Assembly: GCA_934511545.1 (NCBI GenBank)
Contig: CAKSWM010000046.1
Location: forward strand, 1 to 8,854
DNA: 8,854 nucleotides
Source: an uncultured Oscillospiraceae bacterium
Lineage (GTDB): Bacteria; Bacillota; Clostridia; Oscillospirales; Oscillospiraceae
Reading direction: 5' to 3'
In this document: positions 1 to 5,211 of the stretch, one piece after another
How the letters are laid out: each line of letters opens with the position of its first letter
How positions within the stretch are numbered: position 1 is the stretch's first letter
Made by a program: the position numbers and the translations under genes
The notes under the pieces: generated by a model
The model's input: the letters and a program-made list of their open reading frames with translations, nothing else
Databases searched by the model: none
What the model was told of the DNA's origin: nothing

Positions 1-893
1 TCCGGGTTCGATATCGCGCCGACCACACCGACGGGTATCTTCAGCATCTGCTTTATCTCATACGCCGCGTCAACATTGCAGCAATGCGGCTGGAAGATGC
101 CGGGGATCGTATGTACCGTGCCCTCGGGCGAGCACTCAAGGCCGCCGGAGATATTGGCAATGTCTATGTATTCCTCAATGGACTGCAAAAAACGGCCGGT
201 CATATCAGGCGTCAGCCCTCCGGCGGTGTGCTCCGTTCCGCTGATGCGGTATTCGATCACGAAATCGCGCCCGACAGCCTCGCGTATCGCCCTGACGACG
301 CGCTTCGGAAAACGGGCCCGGTTTTCCTCCGACCCGCCGTATTCATCCGTGCGCCGGTTGAAATACGGCGAGACGAACTGCTGCAGGAGCCAGCCGTGCC
401 CGCCGTGTATCATTATTCCGTCGAACCCGACCTTTTTTGCCAGCGCCGCGGCGTCTGCAAAGCAGTCGATGACATGCTGCATCAGCGCCTCGTCCATCGC
501 CGCAACGTGCGCTCCGTCGGCGCGGGTAAGCTCCATGGGCCCGATCGGCTGTTCAACGCGGGCAAACTGTCCGCCGTGGTCCAGCTCGATGAAAGCCTTC
601 GCCCCGTACTGCCGGATAGCGGCGGCACACTCGCCGAAATATGCGGCGGTGGACTTGTCCAGCGCAAAGGGCGTCCATGGCTGGCAGCCGTATTTGAGAT
701 CGACCATGGTGTCGTTCACGGTGACTTTCGCGGCGCCGCCGCGGGCCTCCTCGGCCAGAGTTTCGATCGCGGTCTCGTTCCCCGGCGGGGCATAGGGTAT
801 GCCGCTGTAATGGGGTCCTGCAAAAATACGGTTGCGGAACACGGTGTTTCCAAGAACTATCGGTTTGAACAGATTCGGATATTTCATATACAC
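1..893 (-). CDS. NADH:flavin oxidoreductase, Old Yellow Enzyme family (3' end outside the window)
   Basis: This encodes the FMN-binding TIM-barrel domain of an Old Yellow Enzyme-type reductase, the family of 2,4-dienoyl-CoA reductase and the bile-acid enzymes BaiCD/BaiH, which reduce activated C=C bonds. Numbering from the ATG at 887, I see the N-terminal NLFKP segment (residues 5-9), a GP-H-YSG loop near 24-29, FIELDHGG (99-106), and the family hallmark HGGHGWLLQQF...N-RRTDEYGG at 161-185. The barrel end IPVGVVGAIS (284-293) forms the phosphate-binding side of the FMN site. About 295 residues are present. Whether an iron-sulfur/FAD domain follows, as in the ~650-residue members, cannot be seen. 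The start is probably GTG at 893-891: a GGGAGGA ribosome site (907-901) lies 7 nt before it, but 13 nt before the in-frame ATG at 887-885. Oddity: Trp166 occupies the place where E. coli FadH has its catalytic Tyr. The substrate is unknown. The family call is secure. Confidence 0.93.
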   Translation of the reverse strand, partial: MYMKYPNLFKPIVLGNTVFRNRIFAGPHYSGIPYAPPGNETAIETLAEEARGGAAKVTVNDTMVDLKYGCQPWTPFALDKSTAAYFGECAAAIRQYGAKAFIELDHGGQFARVEQPIGPMELTRADGAHVAAMDEALMQHVIDCFADAAALAKKVGFDGIMIHGGHGWLLQQFVSPYFNRRTDEYGGSEENRARFPKRVVRAIREAVGRDFVIEYRISGTEHTAGGLTPDMTGRFLQSIEEYIDIANISGGLECSPEGTVHTIPGIFQPHCCNVDAAYEIKQMLKIPVGVVGAISNP

Positions 894-924
894 GGCGGTT
901 TCCTCCCTTGCTTTCTTTTTTCAG

Positions 925-930
925 ATTATC
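925..930 (-). promoter_or_regulatory. Candidate -10 element for the flavin oxidoreductase gene
   Basis: Read on the minus strand, TGTGATAAT is an extended -10 (TG-N-GATAAT). It lies about 32 nt upstream of the GTG start and would place the transcription start near 918, leaving room for the GGGAGGA ribosome site. No convincing -35 box is present, so this is tentative. Confidence 0.35.
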
Positions 931-972
931 ACATATCTTTTCAATAGTAAATCTTTTATATTTCCCCGAATG

Positions 973-981
973 TGATATAAT
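973..981 (+). promoter_or_regulatory. Extended -10 promoter for peptidase T
   Basis: TGATATAAT is a perfect TATAAT (976-981) with the TG extension. The predicted transcription start is near 988, giving a leader of about 27 nt that contains the ribosome site at 1002-1005. The -35 region (about 952-957, TCTTTT) is weak, as is usual with extended -10 promoters. A second TATAAT at 987-992 is possible but has no -35 partner. Confidence 0.5.
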
Positions 982-1014
982 GCGGATATAATCTTTAATA
1001 CGGAGATGACTGTT

Positions 1015-2220
1015 ATGGATATAAAAGAAAGATTTCTGAAATACGTTTCCTTCCACACGACCTCGGACGAAAACAGCGGCACCGTGCCCTCCAGCGCAAG
1101 GCAGAAGGTCCTGGGCCGCTATCTCGCTGATGAACTCGAAGCGCTCGGTCTTAAGAACGTCGAGATGGACGAATGCGGCTATGTTTATGCCTATCTCCCC
1201 GCGTCCGGGGGCTGCGAAAACCTCGACGCGCTCGGTTTTCTCGCTCACATGGATACCTCTCCCGACGTCAGCGGCAAGAACATAAAGCCTGCCGTCATCC
1301 GCTATGAGGGCGGCGACATCGAGCTTGGAAACGGCGAAAAGCTCCGTCTTTCCGTCTTTCCGTTCCTTGAAAAATACGCCGGTCAGGAGCTTATAGTGAC
1401 CGACGGCACCACCCTGCTCGGCGCGGACGACAAGGCCGGCATCGCGGAGATAGTTTCCGCCTGCGAGTATCTGCTTACCCATCCCGAGATCAGGCACCGC
1501 GCGCTTGCCGTCTGCTTCACGCCCGACGAGGAGATCGGACGCGGCACGGACCATTTCGATCCCGGCAAGTTCCGCGCTCATCTTGCCTATACCGTTGACG
1601 GCGGCGAGCTGGGCGAGATCGAATATGAAAACTTCAACGCCGCCAGCGCCGTTATCGAGATACACGGCGTCAACATCCATCCCGGCTCCGCGAAAAACAA
1701 GATGAAAAACGCCGTTCTGATAGCGGCGGAGTTCATATCCGGTATGCCCGCGGCAGAGACTCCGGCGCACACCGAGGGATATGAGGGCTTTTACCACGTC
1801 TCCGGCATAAGCGGAGACGAATCCGGCGCGGTAATACACATGATAATACGCGACCACAACAGGGAAAAGTTTGAACGCCGCAAGCAGTTTGTCTCCGATC
1901 GCTGCGAATATATGAACAAGGTCTGGGGCGAGGGCACGCTCTCCCTCGCCATGCGCGACAGCTATTACAACATGAAAGAGAAGATCCTGCCCCATATGGA
2001 GCTGATAACGAACGCCGAAAACGCAATGCACAGCGCGGGCGTCGAGCCCCAGATAGTCGCCATCCGCGGCGGCACGGACGGAGCCAGACTCTCCTACGAC
2101 GGGATTCCCTGTCCGAACCTGTCCACGGGCGGCGCAAATTTCCACGGCATACACGAGTTTGTCCCCGTGCGTTCAATGGAAAAAATGGTCGAGGTTATCG
2201 TGAACCTGGCCAGGGAATAA
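1015..2220 (+). CDS. pepT: Peptidase T (tripeptide aminopeptidase)
   Basis: This is a cytoplasmic M20-family zinc aminopeptidase that removes the N-terminal residue from tripeptides. At 401 residues it is close to the usual ~408. Metal and catalytic motifs are all present: AHMDTSPDVSG (residues 77-87, His78 and Asp80), LLGADDKAGIAE (134-145, bridging Asp), FTPDEEIGRG (168-177, catalytic and metal Glu pair), AYTVDGGELGE (191-201, Asp195), the dimerisation-domain IHPGSAKNKMKNAV (221-234), and NFHGIHEFVP (375-384) with the C-terminal metal His. An in-frame ATG at 1006 exists, but the CGGAG ribosome site (1001-1005) touches it and sits 9 nt before the ATG at 1015, which I therefore prefer. The gene has its own promoter and a bidirectional terminator, and looks monocistronic. 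It is a housekeeping peptide-salvage enzyme with no evident link to its neighbours. Confidence 0.96.
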   Translation: MDIKERFLKYVSFHTTSDENSGTVPSSARQKVLGRYLADELEALGLKNVEMDECGYVYAYLPASGGCENLDALGFLAHMDTSPDVSGKNIKPAVIRYEGGDIELGNGEKLRLSVFPFLEKYAGQELIVTDGTTLLGADDKAGIAEIVSACEYLLTHPEIRHRALAVCFTPDEEIGRGTDHFDPGKFRAHLAYTVDGGELGEIEYENFNAASAVIEIHGVNIHPGSAKNKMKNAVLIAAEFISGMPAAETPAHTEGYEGFYHVSGISGDESGAVIHMIIRDHNREKFERRKQFVSDRCEYMNKVWGEGTLSLAMRDSYYNMKEKILPHMELITNAENAMHSAGVEPQIVAIRGGTDGARLSYDGIPCPNLSTGGANFHGIHEFVPVRSMEKMVEVIVNLARE

Positions 2221-2231
2221 AACAAAAGCAT

Positions 2232-2270
2232 AAAAATATCACGAAGTCTATATGCCTCCGTGATATTTTT
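2232..2270. terminator. Bidirectional Rho-independent terminator
   Basis: The arms AAAAATATCACG (2232-2243) and CGTGATATTTTT (2259-2270) form a 12-bp stem around a 15-nt loop. On the plus strand it is followed by a T run ending peptidase T. On the minus strand the T-rich arm ends the convergent transport unit, whose stop codon is only 4 nt away. The stem is AT-rich, so it is weaker than the other terminators here. Confidence 0.8.
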
Positions 2271-2274
2271 TTCG

Positions 2275-2802
2275 TTATTGTATTTTTGCGATGCCCAGCA
2301 CACGCGTCTGGACGCTTCTCAGCGGCCTGTACAGAACGAGCGTGAGCACAAAATTGCCGGCGCAGTGCGGGATATCAAACGGTATTCCGCTCACCCAATA
2401 GGAAAACGCCATTCCCGCGCCCCCTATAAACAGATACGGTATTGCGCACAGCGCGCCGAAGCACAGCCCGTGCAGCGCCGCGACGACCGCCCAGATGAGC
2501 GCCGAATCGTTCTTTCTCAGCAGGATCGCGGCGGCCGCAAGCAGGGGCCAGACATAAAGATAACTGATCCACCATATCCCGAAGCCGTACATCAGCCCCT
2601 CCAGAAGTACAAACAGAAACACCGAATACAGCGAGCACCAGCCAAAAGAACAGGCCGTCAATATTATCAGCAGCGCCGTCAGATGTATATTCGGCAGAGA
2701 GGCCATTGCGACCTGGAGCGCGAACATCAGCGCCCCCATCAGGGCCAGAATGCAGAGCTCTTTGACGCCGGGCTTACCAGCCGGTCGTGAGCGTGAACTC
2801 AT
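2275..2802 (-). CDS. ECF transporter S component, probably for cobalamin or a precursor
   Basis: The product is a 175-residue, very hydrophobic protein with about six membrane segments. They lie near residues 15-35, 38-57, 58-80, 84-101, 106-132 and 135-165, after a short Arg/Lys-rich cytoplasmic tail. Size, topology and the late GIPFD-PH-GNFVL-L pattern match substrate-binding S components of energy-coupling-factor transporters, which bind a vitamin and plug into a shared ATPase/EcfT module. No EcfA or EcfT gene is in the window, so it presumably uses a shared module encoded elsewhere. The ATG at 2802 is preferred over an ATG at 2838 because GGAG precedes it by 6 nt. This start overlaps the upstream DUF4430 gene by 29 nt, suggesting translational coupling. 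The cobalamin riboswitch upstream makes a corrinoid, cobalt or a lower-ligand precursor the likely cargo. I cannot tell which (for example CbrT-like or CblT-like). Confidence 0.85.
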   Translation of the reverse strand: MSSRSRPAGKPGVKELCILALMGALMFALQVAMASLPNIHLTALLIILTACSFGWCSLYSVFLFVLLEGLMYGFGIWWISYLYVWPLLAAAAILLRKNDSALIWAVVAALHGLCFGALCAIPYLFIGGAGMAFSYWVSGIPFDIPHCAGNFVLTLVLYRPLRSVQTRVLGIAKIQ

Positions 2803-3169
2803 ACTTCTCTCCGTCCGCGATCGGAGTGTCGTCAACACCGGTCATGAGCATCTCGCCGCCGCGGGTGATGCACCACCACTCCTGAACAGAGTCGTCCGCG
2901 GTCTCGCCGTCGACGGTAATGACATACAGGCCGTATTCGCTCTCATCACCGGAGACGAGCCCCTCCTGTTCAACGGCGCCGCGCAGAAATTCCTCATCGG
3001 TGGCGATATCAAAGCTCTTGCTGCTGCCGTCGCCGTGGATAACTTCAACGGTAATGTTCTTGTCGCCCTCGGTCCCTTTGGGCGCAAAGTGCAGATATAC
3101 CAGCGCAGCGGCGGCAATGAGCACGACGAGGACTACTACGGCAATAATTTTTTTGGTTTTTCCGGACAT
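2774..3169 (-). CDS. Membrane-anchored DUF4430 protein (transcobalamin-like C-terminal domain)
   Basis: The product is a 131-residue protein with a Lys-rich start (MSGKTKK), one hydrophobic anchor at about residues 8-27, and an extracellular domain at about 40-130. There is no lipobox cysteine, so it is probably held by an uncleaved N-terminal helix. The outer domain has the DUF4430 pattern: a beta-rich segment, EWWCITRGG (97-105), a glycine after a short gap, then ADGEKYEFTL (118-127). DUF4430 (PF14478) resembles the C-terminal, B12-contacting domain of transcobalamin and intrinsic factor. That assignment is from family knowledge and pattern, not from a search. The ATG at 3169 has AGGGGA about 7 nt upstream. 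Longer in-frame starts would run into the riboswitch leader and are rejected. It is the first gene after a cobalamin riboswitch and overlaps an ECF S component, which supports a role in capturing a corrinoid at the cell surface. Confidence 0.85.
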   Translation of the reverse strand: MSGKTKKIIAVVVLVVLIAAAALVYLHFAPKGTEGDKNITVEVIHGDGSSKSFDIATDEEFLRGAVEQEGLVSGDESEYGLYVITVDGETADDSVQEWWCITRGGEMLMTGVDDTPIADGEKYEFTLTTGW

Positions 3170-3177
3170 GAATATTT

Positions 3178-3217
3178 CCCCTTTCTCTTGCGTCAGAAAT
3201 CGCACAAGGGAAAGAGG
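3178..3217 (-). promoter_or_regulatory. Hairpin able to sequester the ribosome site of the DUF4430 gene
   Basis: In the transcript, CCUCUUUC (3217-3210) can pair over 8 bp, with one G-U, with GAAAGGGG (3185-3178), which contains the ribosome site. A smaller inner stem (CGCACAA with TTGCG, plus-strand 3201-3207 and 3188-3192, one bulge) extends it. No T-tailed terminator is seen in the leader, so B12 control is more likely at translation initiation. Confidence 0.5.
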
Positions 3218-3290
3218 ACGCAGGACGCCCGTTCCGGGCAGGCGTCTGCTCAGCGATCCGGCCGGGTTACGCGGCTCCCTTGATGCGGTT

Positions 3291-3307
3291 CGGCGCGTTT
3301 CGCGCCG
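3291..3307 (-). other. Strong GC hairpin directly after the B12 box
   Basis: CGGCGCG-AAA-CGCGCCG is a perfect 7-bp stem starting at the base after the conserved B12 box. In cobalamin riboswitches a regulatory hairpin at this place (P13) often makes a kissing contact with the aptamer. It has no T tract, so it is not a terminator by itself. A P13 role is inferred from position only, and its 3-nt loop is shorter than expected. Confidence 0.45.
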
Positions 3308-3480
3308 CACAGGCAGGTTATCTGACTTCGGGAGCTTGCGCTCCGCTTCACAGTGACGGCCTCGCGGGGGATTTTCACCCCCATTCCCCTGTTAACTGCC
3401 GCCGGCCGGAAAACGCCGAAACGACGCCGTTTCGGGCGGGTCAATATCGGAGCTTTCCAGCTGCGGGGCAGATCCCGTTC
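3308..3480 (-). ncRNA. Cobalamin (B12/adenosylcobalamin) riboswitch
   Basis: The minus strand carries the conserved aptamer core in order: GTTAACAGGGGAA, then GGGGGTGAAAATCCCCC, GCGAGGCCGTCACTGTGA, a GGAGC-GCAA-GCTCC hairpin (3331-3344), and the B12 box AGTCAGATAACCTGCCTGTG (3327-3308). A variable 5' hairpin, CCGAAACG-GCGT-CGTTTCGG, sits at 3416-3435. The core (about 3308-3400) is certain. The 5' boundary is approximate and should lie just inside the transcription start near 3492. It heads the leader of the DUF4430/ECF S-component genes, which it should repress when cobalamin is bound. About 130 nt separate the B12 box from the ribosome site. Confidence 0.95.
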
Positions 3481-3498
3481 CTGATCATTCACGCATGA

Positions 3499-3527
3499 AG
3501 TATAACATTTAACAGCCGCCTTTTCAA
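3499..3527 (-). promoter_or_regulatory. Promoter of the B12-regulated transport unit
   Basis: On the minus strand, TTGAAA (3527-3522) and TATACT (3504-3499) are separated by exactly 17 nt, with a TG extension before the -10. Transcription would begin near 3492, directly upstream of the riboswitch aptamer. Confidence 0.7.
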
Positions 3528-3559
3528 CAGCGTTTATCCGAATGTTTACAGTTTATCTA

Positions 3560-3588
3560 TTGATTTCGCGCTTTTACTGCTCTATGAT
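3560..3588 (+). promoter_or_regulatory. Promoter of the CorC/HlyC-like gene
   Basis: TTGATT (3560-3565) and TATGAT (3583-3588) have 17-nt spacing. The predicted transcription start near 3595 leaves only about 6 nt before the ATG at 3601 but about 50 nt before the TTG at 3646, which supports the TTG start. It is divergent from the B12 unit promoter, with 32 bp between the two -35 boxes. Confidence 0.6.
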
Positions 3589-3645
3589 GTTTATGGGTTT
3601 ATGCCCGTTATTTTTGTCCGTTTAATGATGGAGGTAGATCAAATT

Positions 3646-4953
3646 TTGGACGACAACTTATGGCTTCAGCTTCTTTTGCAGATCGTGCTCATCGCGTGCA
3701 ACGCGGTTTTCGCCTGCGCGGAGATCGCAGTGCTGTCGGTCAGCGATCTGAGGCTGGCCAGACTGGCCGAGGAGGGCAACAAGCGCGCGGTTCGCCTTGC
3801 CCGTCTGACGAGCCAGCCGGCAAGATTCCTTGCAACTATCCAGGTGGCGATAACCCTGTCCGGCTTTCTCGGCAGCGCGTTTGCCGCCGACAACTTTTCG
3901 GATAAGCTCGTGTCGTGGATAATGAGCCTCGGCGCCGGCATACCCGAGAAAACGCTCGACACCATATCCGTTATTCTCATCACGATCATTCTCTCTTATT
4001 TCACGCTCGTTTTCGGCGAACTGGTGCCGAAGCGTCTGGCAATGCGCAGGGCGGAATCCCTTGCGCTGGGCCTCTCCGGCGTGATAACCTTCATATCCCG
4101 CATCTTCAAGCCGATCGTCTCGCTGCTGACGCTGTCAACAAACGGCATTCTCCGCCTGTTCGGCATCGACCCCAACGCAAACGAGGAGGCGGTCACGGAG
4201 GAGGAGATACGCATGATGGTAGACGAGGGCAGCGAGCAGGGCAACATCGACCCCGAGGAGCGGGAGCTTATCAAAAACGTCTTTGAATTTGACGACATCT
4301 GTGCAAGCGAGATCGCAACGCACCGCATGGAGGTTTCGCTGCTCTGGCTGGAGGAGGACGTCTCCGACTGGGAAAAGACGATACACGACAGCCGGCACAC
4401 CGTCTATCCCGTGTGCAGCGAAACGGCCGACAACGTCGTCGGCGTTCTCAACGCAAAGGACTATTTCCGTCTCGATGACCGCAGCCGTGAAAACGTACTG
4501 TCGCTGGTGCGTCCGGCATGGTTCGTACCGGGAAGCGTCAAGGCCGACGTTCTTCTCCGCAGCATGAAAAAAAGCCGCACCCATTTCGCCATAGTTCTGG
4601 ACACCCACGGGGGCATGCAGGGCGTCATAACCATAACCGACCTTATCGAACAGGTCGTCGGCGACTTTGACGACGGGCCGGGGGACGAGGAGGGCGAGGA
4701 TCCCGCGATCGAGCGCATCGACTCAAAGACCTGGTGCGTAATAAACGATCCTCCGCTTGATGAACTGGCGGAAAAGCTCGGCGTCGGGCTGCCGTGCAGC
4801 GAATATGACACATTGGGCAGTCTCATTTTTGCCACGCTTGGAGAAGTCCCCGCCGACGGCTCCACGCCGGAGATCGATATATGCGGCATACATATCCGTA
4901 TCGTCTCGATAAAGGGGCACCGTCTTAAAAAAGCAATAATATGCATGCAGTGA
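3646..4953 (+). CDS. CNNM/CorC-HlyC family membrane protein (DUF21, CBS pair, CorC_HlyC)
   Basis: This 435-residue integral membrane protein belongs to the 'hemolysin C / CNNM' family, implicated in Mg2+ or other divalent-cation export and homeostasis. Domains in order: a DUF21 transmembrane domain at about residues 5-180 with CAEIAVLSV (24-32) and the signature FGELVPKRLAMRRAE (123-137); an acidic linker with EEEIRMMVDEG (185-195); a CBS pair at about 215-340 ending in GVITITDLIEQVVGD (326-340); and a C-terminal CorC_HlyC domain at about 352-428. The frame opens at an ATG at 3601, but GGAGG lies at 3630-3634, inside that extension, and the predicted transcription start is near 3595. The TTG at 3646 is therefore the better start, although its 11-nt spacing is a little long. 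The gene stands alone with its own promoter and terminator. The old name hemolysin should not be taken to mean toxin activity. Confidence 0.9.
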   Translation: MDDNLWLQLLLQIVLIACNAVFACAEIAVLSVSDLRLARLAEEGNKRAVRLARLTSQPARFLATIQVAITLSGFLGSAFAADNFSDKLVSWIMSLGAGIPEKTLDTISVILITIILSYFTLVFGELVPKRLAMRRAESLALGLSGVITFISRIFKPIVSLLTLSTNGILRLFGIDPNANEEAVTEEEIRMMVDEGSEQGNIDPEERELIKNVFEFDDICASEIATHRMEVSLLWLEEDVSDWEKTIHDSRHTVYPVCSETADNVVGVLNAKDYFRLDDRSRENVLSLVRPAWFVPGSVKADVLLRSMKKSRTHFAIVLDTHGGMQGVITITDLIEQVVGDFDDGPGDEEGEDPAIERIDSKTWCVINDPPLDELAEKLGVGLPCSEYDTLGSLIFATLGEVPADGSTPEIDICGIHIRIVSIKGHRLKKAIICMQ

Positions 4954-4962
4954 TTATTTCTT

Positions 4963-4995
4963 ATCGCATCCCGCAGTGCCGGGATGCGATTTTTT
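4963..4995 (+). terminator. Rho-independent terminator of the CorC/HlyC-like gene
   Basis: A perfect 11-bp stem, ATCGCATCCCG (4963-4973) with CGGGATGCGAT (4980-4990), surrounds a 6-nt loop and is followed by a T run to 4995. It begins 9 nt after the stop codon. Confidence 0.92.
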
Positions 4996-5196
4996 ATACA
5001 GAACAAACTGACATTACTGTAACAATATAACATTAGGTGTTCAAAATAACCGTATCCGAGCCATTTTATGCAGCATATTCAACAAATAATTACTCATTTT
5101 ATGGGAGTGCATTAGTTGAAATATAAAAAATACTGGACTTTTAATTAACACAGAGTTAATATAAAATCAATTCCCGTCAGGCGCGGAAAATAATCT
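4996..5196 (+). promoter_or_regulatory. AT-rich upstream region of the solute-binding protein, with a weak promoter and an inverted repeat
   Basis: This roughly 200-nt stretch holds no gene. A possible promoter is TTGAAA (5116-5121) with TTTAAT (5140-5145) at 18-nt spacing. It is overlapped downstream by a perfect inverted repeat, ATTAAC-ACAGA-GTTAAT (5144-5160), a possible operator. An alternative -10, TATAAA at 5160-5165, lacks a -35. A short palindrome, TTACTGTAA, is at 5014-5022. Everything here is tentative. Confidence 0.3.
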
Positions 5197-5211
5197 ATGG
5201 AGGACAGGATC

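Noticed and set aside
84..947. Plus-strand open frames over the left end
   Set aside because: They are antisense to the Old Yellow Enzyme gene, whose FMN-barrel motifs are unmistakable on the minus strand.
553..2154. Long minus-strand open frame opposite peptidase T and the flavin reductase
   Set aside because: It lies antisense to two clear enzymes, has no recognisable domain or ribosome site, and reads across the divergent promoter region. It is a by-product of GC-rich codon bias.
2260..2790. Plus-strand open frame rich in Arg and Gln opposite the S component
   Set aside because: It begins inside the bidirectional terminator and is the antisense of hydrophobic membrane-helix codons, which typically yields such a composition.
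3250..3498. Short open frames on both strands over the B12 leader
   Set aside because: They lie within the riboswitch, whose RNA conservation explains the sequence.
3646..4953. Treating the CorC/HlyC-like protein as a haemolysin
   Set aside because: The name is historical. The DUF21-CBS-CorC_HlyC arrangement points to divalent-cation handling.
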